DNA from: a virus
Direction: 5' to 3' (one strand)
Virus record (IMG/VR): IMGVR_UViG_3300008218_000068
Coordinates: 1 to 21,559 of that record
DNA length: 21,559 nt
Shown: positions 1-5,687 of the stretch, piece after piece
Position numbering within the stretch: the stretch's first letter is position 1
Layout: the number at the start of each line of letters is the position of its first letter
Position numbers and translations under genes: made by a program
The notes under the pieces: generated by a model
What the model saw: only the letters and a program-made list of their open reading frames with translations
Database searches by the model: none
What the model was told of the DNA's origin: nothing

Positions 1-417
1 GAGCTGCAAATGGGATGCGATGTTGAGGAGGTTGGCTTTATCCTGCACCCTGAGCGTGATGATATTGGCCTTTCGCCAGATGGCATTATTAATAGTGGCG
101 TTAAAGCTGTTGAGATTAAATGCCCTAAAAGCCCTACACATATCGAATATATGCGAAGTGGCACAGTGCCAAAGAAATACCTCTTTCAATTGGCCGCGTA
201 CTTTCTAAATATTCCACAATTAGAAACAATTGATTTTGTTAGCTATGATGAGCTAAATGAGGTTAAATGCTTAAGCGTTGCAACACTTACGCTTGATGAT
301 ATTTTAAAAATGGAGTATCTGAAAAATAAAACTATCGGCAGTATGGAAAACCTGAAAGAAAAAGTTTTCGATTTTGCTGATTCAATTCACACTGAATACA
401 ATAACTTAGTTTTTTAA
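1..417 (+). CDS. YqaJ/lambda exonuclease-like recombinase, 3' part
   Basis: This is the C-terminal part of a phage 5'-3' exonuclease of the YqaJ/lambda-Exo (PD-(D/E)xK) fold, which resects double-stranded ends for phage recombination. The frame is open to the left edge of the window, so the true start lies outside; a first internal ATG occurs at position 10. Visible motifs are SPDGI (the metal-binding Asp) at about residue 22 from that ATG, VEIKCP (the E-x-K pair) at about residue 34, and a QLAAYFL helix typical of the family. The gene ends 12 bases before ssb, so the two probably form one recombination/replication unit. The family call is good; the exact subfamily is not determined. Confidence 0.85.
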   Translation, partial: ELQMGCDVEEVGFILHPERDDIGLSPDGIINSGVKAVEIKCPKSPTHIEYMRSGTVPKKYLFQLAAYFLNIPQLETIDFVSYDELNEVKCLSVATLTLDDILKMEYLKNKTIGSMENLKEKVFDFADSIHTEYNNLVF

Positions 418-429
418 GGAGCTATAAAA

Positions 430-873
430 ATGAGAGGCGTAAATAAAGTAATAGTCGTAGGTAATTTAGGTCAAGACCCTGAAAGCCGTTCTTTTCCCGA
501 TGGCGGCACTGTCACAAATATAAGTGTTGCTACTTCTGAATCATGGAAGGATAAGAATACAGGGCAACAGCAAGAGCGTACCGAATGGCATCGCGTAGTG
601 TTTAAGCAGCGTCTTGCAGAAATTGCAGCTCAGTATCTTAAGAAAGGCTCTAAGGTTTATATTGAGGGTAAGCTCCAAACCCGCAAATGGACTAACCAAC
701 AAGGGCAAGATCAGTACACGACAGAAATACAAGCGCGTGAAATGCAAATGCTTGATAGTCGCGAAGGTGCAGGTGCTCAGGGTGGTTATCAGCAACAAGC
801 ACCACAACAACAGCAAGCCCCTCAAGCAGCCCCTCAAAGCGCTGACAACTTCGATGACGACATTCCATTTTAA
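430..873 (+). CDS. ssb: single-stranded DNA-binding protein
   Basis: A 147-residue bacterial-type SSB. It coats single-stranded DNA during phage replication and recombination and recruits partners through its C-terminal tail. The OB fold is recognisable: it opens [18 protein letters not shown], followed by the TEWHRVV and [11 protein letters not shown] segments at about residues 52-88. A Gln/Ala-rich linker spans about residues 118-138, and the protein ends in the acidic partner-binding tip DDDIPF. Length and architecture are normal for the family. A TAAGGAG ribosome-binding site overlaps the stop of the exonuclease gene, which supports this start and co-expression of the two. Confidence 0.97.
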   Translation: MRGVNKVIVVGNLGQDPESRSFPDGGTVTNISVATSESWKDKNTGQQQERTEWHRVVFKQRLAEIAAQYLKKGSKVYIEGKLQTRKWTNQQGQDQYTTEIQAREMQMLDSREGAGAQGGYQQQAPQQQQAPQAAPQSADNFDDDIPF

Positions 874-884
874 AGGTGAAACAG

Positions 885-1289
885 ATGATTGATGATAGTG
901 AGCAAGCAGAGATTAATGCGCGAGTTGTAAGACTTGGAACTCAAGAAACAAAAACAAAAAAACGCCTTAAGGTTGTTGAGGAGCGTTTAGCGGTATTTGA
1001 AAAGACCGATGTAGAGGAGTACTTAGATCAAATAAGGGCTGACGTTGTAGAGGTACACAGCCAGTATCAAATGCTGATAATGAAAACAACAACGCTTACA
1101 GAGCTACGTTACTTTCTAAAAGGTGATATAGAGCGCCAGAGTAGAATTATATCAGGCGCTATTTCTTGCTTTGATATGCCTGATGAGTGGTGGCGAAACA
1201 CAGAAGCTATGACATTACTTGACCTTTGCAATACTTTTGATAAGATAGGCAAAAACCAGTATGAAATAGCATCAAAAACATTAAATTGA
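885..1289 (+). CDS. coiled-coil protein of unknown function
   Basis: A 134-residue charged, mostly helical protein; I do not recognise a family. The N-terminal half (about residues 8-75) is rich in heptad-like Lys/Glu/Leu and is probably a coiled coil. The C-terminal half contains a DEWWRN segment at about residue 102. I chose the ATG at 885 because AAAGG at 872-876, which overlaps the ssb stop codon, lies 8 bases upstream of it. A GTG at 876 in the same frame would overlap that ribosome-binding site. Position directly after ssb suggests a replication or recombination accessory role, but this is context only. Confidence 0.8.
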   Translation: MIDDSEQAEINARVVRLGTQETKTKKRLKVVEERLAVFEKTDVEEYLDQIRADVVEVHSQYQMLIMKTTTLTELRYFLKGDIERQSRIISGAISCFDMPDEWWRNTEAMTLLDLCNTFDKIGKNQYEIASKTLN

Positions 1290-1297
1290 GGTGATTT

Positions 1298-1498
1298 ATG
1301 GCAAGGCCAGATAATGATATTTTTAATAGGCATGGGTTTGTTGGTGAGACTGATAAAAAAGTAACACTTGATATTAACGCACACACAGAGGCTTTTTTAG
1401 CTTCTGGTGGCGTTATTGAAGACTGCGGTAGTTACAATGATGATAATATTGTAACAATGGTTGACAGTAATGGTTGGTTTAACTGGGGTGAGGAATGA
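1298..1498 (+). CDS. small hypothetical protein
   Basis: A 66-residue acidic protein with no recognisable family. The start has a GAGGTG ribosome-binding site overlapping the previous stop, and the stop overlaps the start of the next gene as ATGA, so it is translationally coupled on both sides. There is no Cys cluster, membrane segment or signal peptide. It ends with an aromatic NGWFNWGEE segment. Confidence 0.7.
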   Translation: MARPDNDIFNRHGFVGETDKKVTLDINAHTEAFLASGGVIEDCGSYNDDNIVTMVDSNGWFNWGEE

Positions 1499-1653
1499 AA
1501 AAAATTACTATACCTAGAGGCTGGCTTGGCATTAAGTACAACGCTAACCCTAAAGTAGGTGAGTTCTATATAACTAGTAAGGGGTTTGTTAATCAGTGTA
1601 CGGTTAAAGGTGAGGCTGTGAATAAAACCATAGTAAAGCGTTTAAAGCGATAA
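1495..1653 (+). CDS. tiny basic hypothetical protein (52 aa)
   Basis: A 52-residue, strongly basic protein starting MKKITIPRGW and ending IVKRLKR. The ATG overlaps the stop of the preceding gene (ATGA) and a GTGAGGA ribosome-binding site lies just upstream, so it looks genuinely translated although short. Its TAA stop lies inside the left arm (CGATAAC, 1648-1654) of an attC-like stem-loop, a layout typical of integron cassette genes. The left side shows no convincing cassette boundary, so it may equally be a backbone gene. Function unknown; a nucleic-acid-binding role is only suggested by its charge. Confidence 0.65.
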   Translation: MKKITIPRGWLGIKYNANPKVGEFYITSKGFVNQCTVKGEAVNKTIVKRLKR

Positions 1654-1703
1654 CAAAACAATTAACAGGCAGCTATGCTGTCACGTTCAATGAAGAGTTA
1701 TAG
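1648..1703. repeat. attC-like recombination site, first of three
   Basis: A 56-base imperfect palindrome with integron attC architecture. Outer arms are CGATAAC (1648-1654) and GTTATAG (1697-1703), with 4-base spacers on each side. The inner arms are 1659-1673 and 1677-1692 around a TAT loop (CAGC pairs with GCTG, AAC with GTT, ATT with AAT). Two unpaired bases, T and C, fall on the right inner arm in nearly the same places as in the third site (2111-2166). It shares shape with that site but little sequence. The expected cut would be between G1697 and T1698. No U-tract follows, which argues against a terminator. Confidence 0.6.
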
Positions 1704-1840
1704 GCTGTTCACTACACTAAACCGTACATTAGTAATGCACAACTAAAAATAATGTACGGAGTATACTTATGATCAGTATAACCCTTAGCTCAGTTTTTGG
1801 CGTAAGCGCCAGCGAAACGACAATCAAATGCAGCGTTTTG
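1698..1840. mobile_element. putative ORF-less integron-type cassette
   Basis: A 143-base unit between the expected cut points of the first and second attC-like sites. The right box of the first site (GTTATAG) and the left box of the second (GTATAAC) pair over 6 bases (TATAAC). Each site's own two boxes pair over only 5, so the boxes match better across the unit, as expected for an excisable cassette. It contains the 10-bp inverted repeat at 1722-1759 and no convincing coding sequence; a 39-codon frame at 1769-1888 is rejected. Its identity depends on the attC calls. Confidence 0.45.
1722..1759. repeat. 10-bp inverted repeat in an ORF-less unit
   Basis: CCGTACATTA (1722-1731) and TAATGTACGG (1750-1759) are perfect inverted copies separated by 18 bases. 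They lie in the 143-base segment 1698-1840 bounded by two attC-like sites, where I find no credible gene. It could be an operator for a dimeric regulator or an RNA hairpin. A TATACT at 1762-1767 resembles a -10 box, but I see no good -35 partner. Confidence 0.6.
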
Positions 1841-1846
1841 TTATGC
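1776..1846. repeat. attC-like recombination site, second of three
   Basis: A 71-base element with outer boxes GTATAAC (1776-1782) and GTTATGC (1840-1846) and 4-base spacers. The inner arms are weaker: GCT, CA and TTT on the left side pair with AAA, TG and AGC on the right. An internal hairpin GGCG-TAAG-CGCC (1799-1810) would act as the variable terminal structure. An unpaired C on the right arm matches the position of the unpaired C in the other two sites. The expected cut is between G1840 and T1841. Confidence 0.55.
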
Positions 1847-2160
1847 GCTGCTACGGAGAATAGAGATGGGAATACAGACGACTTATAGGGTGCATATTAT
1901 GTACTCAACAGACCTTAGCGCACATGAAGATGATGAACTAGAGCGAAAACTAATGCTTGAGGGTGTAGCTAAAAAATCAGATAGGATGGAACATTGCCTT
2001 ATGTTTAACTATGTAGATGCCCTATTTACAGACCACGAGACAGCTAAAGAGTACCACCTACAAGCAACAAACATTATTAAAAATGAGTTTGGCGGGGAAA
2101 TTCTTTAAGCGCATAACAGGTATTAAACCGACAGCTTTAGCTGTTCGGTTCTAATCAGTG
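1841..2160 (+). mobile_element. integron-type gene cassette (320 bp) with one ORF
   Basis: The unit runs from TTATGCGC, just after G1840, to G2160, the expected cut points of the flanking attC-like sites. It holds one ORF starting 25 bases inside and stopping 2 bases before the left box of the right-hand site, the usual compact cassette layout. The decisive sign is cross-pairing of the unit's ends: AGCGCATAAC (2108-2117) is complementary over 10 bases to GTTATGCGCT (1840-1849). The two boxes within the right-hand site pair over only 6 bases, and those within the left-hand site over 5. Circularisation of the excised unit would therefore rebuild a fully paired site. No integrase gene is present in the window. 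Confidence 0.7.
1866..2108 (+). CDS. cassette-borne hypothetical protein (80 aa)
   Basis: An 80-residue protein, predicted soluble, with mixed alpha/beta character. It opens with a beta-like segment (TTYRVHIMYS), continues with a charged helix (EDDELERKLMLEG), and has a second strand and helix containing LFTDHETAKEYH. I do not recognise a family. The start follows a CGGAGA ribosome-binding site at 1854-1859. It is the only gene in the unit bounded by attC-like sites, and its stop codon nearly touches the right-hand site. Cassette proteins are typically small and orphan, which fits. Function unknown. Confidence 0.75.
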   Translation: MGIQTTYRVHIMYSTDLSAHEDDELERKLMLEGVAKKSDRMEHCLMFNYVDALFTDHETAKEYHLQATNIIKNEFGGEIL

Positions 2161-2166
2161 TTATGT
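2111..2166. repeat. attC-like recombination site, third and best of three
   Basis: A 56-base element. The left box is GCATAAC (2111-2117), followed by a 4-base spacer AGGT. The left arm ATTAAACCGACAGCT (2122-2136) is followed by a TT loop and the right arm 2139-2155. A 4-base spacer CAGT and the right box GTTATGT (2160-2166) complete it. The arms form 15 base pairs interrupted by two single unpaired bases, T and C, both on the right arm. Single bulged bases on one arm are the hallmark of attC folding. In the well-known aadA1 site the bulges lie on the left arm of the top strand, so by this criterion the site would point leftward although the ORF reads rightward. No T-run follows, so it is not a rho-independent terminator. 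Confidence 0.72.
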
Positions 2167-2230
2167 ATAAAAGTTTGACTATTGTTTGTTGTGGGTATAT
2201 TCTTACTTGTAGAAATAAGGAGAAAGAAAA

Positions 2231-2503
2231 ATGTTACCTATTTATAAATGCAAAGCTTACTCAAAAAAAATAAGCAGAAAATATGAAGTAGCCAAACTCA
2301 AAGATTTTGTGAAATCAGCATACCCTGATGACAATGCAACCCTATCGGAGTTCATGGCATCTTTATTTGTAAGCAAAAAAAAGGCATCTGAAGCAATTAG
2401 CGATTTAATCTATATCGCTGAATGTCAGAGCGCTTACACGTTACACATTGCAAAACAGCCGCTTCTAGCTCATTGCGATCTTATGCACAAGGATGGTAAT
2501 TGA
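2231..2503 (+). CDS. hypothetical protein (90 aa)
   Basis: A 90-residue basic protein without a recognised family. It has a Lys-rich start (YKCKAYSKKISRKYEVAK) and a central predicted helix pair (LSEFMASLFVSKKKASEAIS), compatible with a small DNA-binding or antirepressor-like helical fold, but no helix-turn-helix call can be made by eye. A strong AAGGAG ribosome-binding site at 2217-2222 supports the start. It is the first gene after the attC-like array and its stop overlaps the next start as TGATG. Confidence 0.75.
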   Translation: MLPIYKCKAYSKKISRKYEVAKLKDFVKSAYPDDNATLSEFMASLFVSKKKASEAISDLIYIAECQSAYTLHIAKQPLLAHCDLMHKDGN

Positions 2504-2691
2504 TGTACTTGCTTTTCCAGAGTATTGATGGGGTTATGGTTGCCACTCACTCTAGCTCAGACATAGAGAGTATTTTGGGTGAGTATAATGCCGCTATAGA
2601 GTCAGGTGTTACCTCTCTAAAGGTTGGTGAGTTTAGAGAGATTTATGATTTTAAAAACAAAAAAACAAAGTATAATGAGAACCCCTTGTAG
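2503..2691 (+). CDS. hypothetical protein (62 aa)
   Basis: A 62-residue protein starting MYLLFQSIDGVMVATHSS, with alpha/beta character and no recognised family. The chosen ATG at 2503 overlaps the stop of the upstream gene (TGATG); a TTG one codon earlier is less likely. GGATGG upstream could serve as a ribosome-binding site. It is probably co-translated with its upstream partner. Confidence 0.65.
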   Translation: MYLLFQSIDGVMVATHSSSDIESILGEYNAAIESGVTSLKVGEFREIYDFKNKKTKYNENPL

Positions 2692-2813
2692 CTCACTGCT
2701 ATTGCCCTCTCCTCTTTAGTGGGTGGGCGCAAGGTTTTTAGAGGGTGGTCAACGACCTTCATACAAGTTTAGCCCGCTTGCCTCGAAAAGGGCCACCAAC
2801 AATGGAGAGAGTT
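2692..2813. other. non-coding gap before the sulfotransferase gene
   Basis: About 120 bases, G/C-richer than their surroundings, with pyrimidine-rich then purine-rich stretches. CCCTCT (2705-2710) and AGAGGG (2740-2745) are inverted but 29 bases apart, and GGTC-AAC-GACC near 2747-2757 is a small hairpin. Neither is a convincing terminator. The stretch may hold a promoter or leader for the sulfotransferase gene, but I cannot identify one. Confidence 0.35.
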
Positions 2814-4226
2814 ATGAATATACACGAAAAAGCGTTGCAGTTAACCGTATCTGAGCGTTATGCAGAAGCAATACCTTACATCAAGCAAACCTTAAAACTT
2901 ATACCTAAAAGCGCTGAGATGCACGCATCTTTAGCTATGTGCTACATGAATTGCAGCCAGTTAACCAAGGCTGAGAACGCAATTTCAAAAAGCATAAAAC
3001 TAAACCCCAGCAATGCTATAGCAAAACTGATACGCGCCGATATAGCCAAAAGAAAAGGGCTATTAAAATCATCCGAACACAACATAAAAGAAGCGCTAAG
3101 ATTAAGCCCTGATAATGCCGCTGTGCTAGCTTTCTACGCTAATTTGCTTATTGAGAAGGGCGATATGAAGGGTGCAGCGAAATACGCTGACAAAGCAGAA
3201 GAGGTAGACCCAGAGAAGGGCTTAGAGTGTGCAATACTAGCCTCAAACTTTCTTAAAGCCACAAAAGATAGCAAGCATTTTAAAAAGCTACAAGATGAGT
3301 TTAATGAGGATCTTCCACAAAAAAACCTAATACCCGCAGCCTTTGCGCTTGGTAAGTGTTTTGATGAGGTTGGTGAGTATGATAAGGCTTTCAAATATTA
3401 CGAGATAGGCAACACGCACAAAGCCGCCCAGCTTATCCTAAATAAAACACCAAGCGACCCAGAAGCTCACAGCGCATACGTTAAAAGCATCATCAAGCTT
3501 ATGCCTGATTATCTAGTCTCAAGCAATACAGGCAAGGGCAACAACTCACAAGAGCCTATTTTTATCGTGGGAATGCCTAGAAGTGGAACAACGCTAGTAG
3601 AGAGCATTATTACAGCTGGTGATGTGGTTGCGGGTGGTGAGCTACCGCACTTCTCAACAATTGCACACACATTCAACTACCCTGATACAGATAATGAATT
3701 TAACTCATTTGATTTTGCTAAGCTTGGTAAGCAATACCTAGATAGAACGGGTTTAAGAGGTGCTAGATTCACCGACAAACTACCAAACAACTTCCATTTT
3801 TTAGGGCTTATTCGCCTTTGCTTTCCTAATGCAAAGGTAATCCATGTAAAACGAAACCCTTACGATACATGCCTAAGTATGTATTTTAATAACTTTACAT
3901 CACTAAACTACACAAACAACCTAGAGCATTTAGGTGTTTATTATAATGATTACATGGATTTAATGGAGCATTGGCGAGGCTGTGTTGATTTCTATGAAAT
4001 TCAATACGAAACCCTTATAGAGCATCAGGAGGAGGAGACAAGAAACCTTATTAACTATTGCGGCCTTGAATGGAATGATTGCTATATGGAGCCTCATAAA
4101 AACAATAGGCGAGTATCAACCGCAAGTATGCAACAGGTTAGAGAGCCTGTTTATAAAACAAGCAAACATAAGCACAAGAAATATGAAAAACATCTTGACT
4201 CTTTAATTGAAACAATTATGGTATAG
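2814..4226 (+). CDS. TPR-repeat sulfotransferase
   Basis: A 470-residue fusion of N-terminal tetratricopeptide repeats (about residues 5-150) with a sulfotransferase domain (about 245-470). Such enzymes transfer sulfate from PAPS to a hydroxyl or amine on a glycan, protein or small molecule. The PAPS-binding 5'-phosphosulfate loop is clear (FIVGMPRSGTTLVESII, about residue 249), as is the 3'-phosphate motif (VIHVKRNPYDTCLSMYF, about residue 342). I chose ATG 2814 because GGAGAGAG sits just upstream, like the next gene's AAGGAGAGAG. An in-frame ATG at 2802 and a GTG at 2745 are possible but lack such a site. It is a cytoplasmic accessory gene, and its substrate is unknown; host or phage surface glycan is a guess. 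Confidence 0.9.
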   Translation: MNIHEKALQLTVSERYAEAIPYIKQTLKLIPKSAEMHASLAMCYMNCSQLTKAENAISKSIKLNPSNAIAKLIRADIAKRKGLLKSSEHNIKEALRLSPDNAAVLAFYANLLIEKGDMKGAAKYADKAEEVDPEKGLECAILASNFLKATKDSKHFKKLQDEFNEDLPQKNLIPAAFALGKCFDEVGEYDKAFKYYEIGNTHKAAQLILNKTPSDPEAHSAYVKSIIKLMPDYLVSSNTGKGNNSQEPIFIVGMPRSGTTLVESIITAGDVVAGGELPHFSTIAHTFNYPDTDNEFNSFDFAKLGKQYLDRTGLRGARFTDKLPNNFHFLGLIRLCFPNAKVIHVKRNPYDTCLSMYFNNFTSLNYTNNLEHLGVYYNDYMDLMEHWRGCVDFYEIQYETLIEHQEEETRNLINYCGLEWNDCYMEPHKNNRRVSTASMQQVREPVYKTSKHKHKKYEKHLDSLIETIMV

Positions 4227-4237
4227 CTAAACCATAA
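4216..4237 (+). repeat. 7-bp hairpin over the sulfotransferase stop codon
   Basis: TTATGGT (4216-4222) pairs with ACCATAA (4231-4237) around an 8-base loop that contains the sulfotransferase stop codon. The right arm touches the AAGGAG ribosome-binding site (4236-4241) of the next gene. In mRNA it could partly mask that site. No T-run follows, so termination is unlikely. Confidence 0.45.
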
Positions 4238-4247
4238 GGAGAGAGAT

Positions 4248-4484
4248 ATGAAAACAACTTCTAACCTAGAACGATTAATAGCCGATAAGTTTAAAACAGG
4301 TAACTCAACACCTGTAGACCGTATAACCATTACGCGAGCAGAATATGAGGCCACAGACCAAAAGCTAACCGAGCAAAGCGATAGCTTTATATCAGGCCAA
4401 GAATTCTTAGACGCAATGAATGACATGTCTAATCATACTGATGAAATAGATAAGGCGCTGAATATCGAAGCACTGGAGCAATAA
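4248..4484 (+). CDS. small acidic hypothetical protein (78 aa)
   Basis: A 78-residue acidic, helical protein with no recognised family (starts MKTTSNLERLIADKFKTG). The AAGGAGAGAG site 3-12 bases upstream strongly supports the start. It sits between the sulfotransferase and HNH genes with one base before the next ATG, so it is coupled to the HNH gene. Confidence 0.75.
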   Translation: MKTTSNLERLIADKFKTGNSTPVDRITITRAEYEATDQKLTEQSDSFISGQEFLDAMNDMSNHTDEIDKALNIEALEQ

Positions 4485-4485
4485 C

Positions 4486-4941
4486 ATGACAGATAAGAAG
4501 CTAAAGCCATGCATTGTTAAGGATTGCTGCAAGATTGCAAAGAAGGGCGATAAATATTGCTCAATGCATCGCGCAAGACTTACACGCACCGGCAGGCTTG
4601 ATAAGAAATCTTTAGGCGAGAAGCTTACTGATAATATCAAGTTAGTTAATGGTTGTTGGGAGTGGCAGGGATTCAGGAATCGTGGCGGGTATGGTCGGCT
4701 AAGAGTCTCAGGCCGAAAAATGCTAGCTCACAGGGCTTCATACGTTGAGTTTGTAGGTGAGATTCCAGAAGATAAAATTATATGCCATACATGCGATAAC
4801 CCTTGCTGTATAAACCCTGCTCATTTATGGGTGGGTACACACAAAGAAAATTATGATGACGCTTTAGCTAAAGGTCGTGTTGACCCAGTTGCAAGAGCCT
4901 TGAGGAGATGGGAATTATGTCCAACATTCAAAAAAGCGTAG
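4486..4941 (+). CDS. HNH homing-type endonuclease
   Basis: A 151-residue phage HNH nuclease, free-standing in the accessory region. An N-terminal zinc-binding segment has C9-x4-C14 and YCSMHRARL with Cys26 and His29. The catalytic region follows: NGCWEWQGFRNRGGYGRL, then LAHRASYVEFVG, then CHTCDNPCCINPAHLWVGT (about residues 100-118), which holds the conserved Cys pairs and the Asn and His of the HNH core. Such enzymes nick or cut DNA and can mobilise themselves or neighbouring genes. The last 10 residues or so overlap the next gene in another frame and look unlike the family's usual end, so the C-terminus may have been altered at the junction. Confidence 0.92.
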   Translation: MTDKKLKPCIVKDCCKIAKKGDKYCSMHRARLTRTGRLDKKSLGEKLTDNIKLVNGCWEWQGFRNRGGYGRLRVSGRKMLAHRASYVEFVGEIPEDKIICHTCDNPCCINPAHLWVGTHKENYDDALAKGRVDPVARALRRWELCPTFKKA

Positions 4942-5495
4942 AGCTTGCTCCATGCCCGTTTTGTGGAGCAGATGCAGAAATTGCTGAATGCGCTGACACT
5001 CATGCAGGCGAAATTCAAAAAAAATGGTTCACGCCTAAATGCTTTTGGGATAACTGCCTAAGCTTAAATGGCATGTATGGAAGCTATGATGATGCATTAG
5101 AGGCATGGAACACCCGCCAAGATACCAATAGCGATGAAGTGCGTGAAGTTTTAGAGCTACTAGAAATGGAAGCCAAAAAAGTAAAAGAGCTTAGGGCGCG
5201 AGAGCGTAAGTTACTTGGTGTGCTTGATGTTGCGCTAGGTGATTATCAGGAATACAAAGCAGCCGCAATTTTAAATGAATTAAAAGCTTTAAACACCCTC
5301 CCCACTACTAAAAGCACTGAATGGATAGCAGTAAGCGAGCGATTGCCTGAGTACGATTTACCAACATTTTATGGCGTGATTGAAGATTTAAAAGACACTT
5401 ATATCAAGAAGAAAATATACGATTTAAGTAACACAGAAATCACAATTATATTAAACGCTTTTTGGCAAGCGTCAACCCCACCAGAGGCTAAGTAG
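4917..5495 (+). CDS. Lar-like zinc-finger protein with DUF551-like C-terminus
   Basis: A 192-residue multi-domain protein. The N-terminal 60 residues match the Lar (restriction alleviation) zinc-finger pattern: LAPCPFCGADAEIAEC, a second Cys pair, and DDALEAWNTRQ. A coiled-coil linker spans about 65-110. The C-terminal part (STEWIAVSERLPEYDLPT ... FWQASTPPEAK) resembles DUF551 proteins common in phage accessory regions. Rac Lar is known to modulate type I restriction; that function is not shown here. I chose ATG 4917, 9 bases after GAGGAG, over ATG 4908, which abuts it. It overlaps the HNH gene by 25 bases. Its last codons lie within a 29-base repeat found again at 6369-6397. Confidence 0.75.
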   Translation: MSNIQKSVELAPCPFCGADAEIAECADTHAGEIQKKWFTPKCFWDNCLSLNGMYGSYDDALEAWNTRQDTNSDEVREVLELLEMEAKKVKELRARERKLLGVLDVALGDYQEYKAAAILNELKALNTLPTTKSTEWIAVSERLPEYDLPTFYGVIEDLKDTYIKKKIYDLSNTEITIILNAFWQASTPPEAK

Positions 5496-5501
5496 ATGAG
5501 T
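5473..5501 (+). repeat. gene-junction repeat, copy 1 (29 bp)
   Basis: This segment (CAACCCCACCAGAGG followed by CTAAGTAGATGAGT) is identical to 6369-6397. The last 19 bases also match the copy at 5666-5687. It encodes the C-terminal tail PPEAK-stop plus the next ATG, and marks a recombination-like joint between genes. Confidence 0.85.
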
Positions 5502-5678
5502 ACAATATTATGTTGGCATAAATGGTCTAAATGGTCAGAGATTGTTTCTTGCAACGATCGCCCATATCAATTTGCAAGCTGTGATAAGTGCAATAAGATT
5601 ATAAGAAGGGGTGTTTGCCTGACAAATAACGGCGTAAACCCTTCTTTATGGAATAAGAAACCAGAAGAGGCTAAGTAG
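5496..5678 (+). CDS. small Trp/Cys-rich zinc-ribbon-like protein (60 aa)
   Basis: A 60-residue protein beginning MSTILCWHKWSKWSEIVSC and carrying CDKC-x-KIIRRGVC. The Cys pairs suggest a small zinc ribbon, and the HKWSKW start is a motif I associate with tiny phage zinc proteins. No function is known. Its ATG follows directly after the TAG stop of the gene upstream, and both ends lie in copies of the AGAGGCTAAGTAGATGAGT junction repeat. Confidence 0.7.
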   Translation: MSTILCWHKWSKWSEIVSCNDRPYQFASCDKCNKIIRRGVCLTNNGVNPSLWNKKPEEAK

Positions 5679-5687
5679 ATGAGTGAA
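5666..5687 (+). repeat. gene-junction repeat, copy 2 (22 bp)
   Basis: AGAGGCTAAGTAGATGAGT plus GAA is identical to 6379-6400. It codes for the tail PEEAK-stop and the next start, in the same frame as copy 1. Confidence 0.8.

Noticed and set aside
1769-1888. 39-codon ORF starting MISITLSSVF across the second attC-like site
   Set aside because: No ribosome-binding site, it overlaps the attC-like fold and the start of the 80-residue gene in another frame, and its composition is not protein-like.
2111-2166. Reading the stem-loop at 2111-2166 as a rho-independent terminator
   Set aside because: No T-run follows on either strand, and the outer boxes, equal spacers and bulged bases fit attC much better.
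2705-2745. CCCTCT and AGAGGG pair before the sulfotransferase gene as a terminator
   Set aside because: Arms are only 6 bases and 29 bases apart, with no T-run after the second arm.
2745-2813. GTG-started N-terminal extension of the sulfotransferase
   Set aside because: No ribosome-binding site upstream of 2745, whereas GGAGAGAG sits directly before the ATG at 2814; the extension also does not resemble a TPR.
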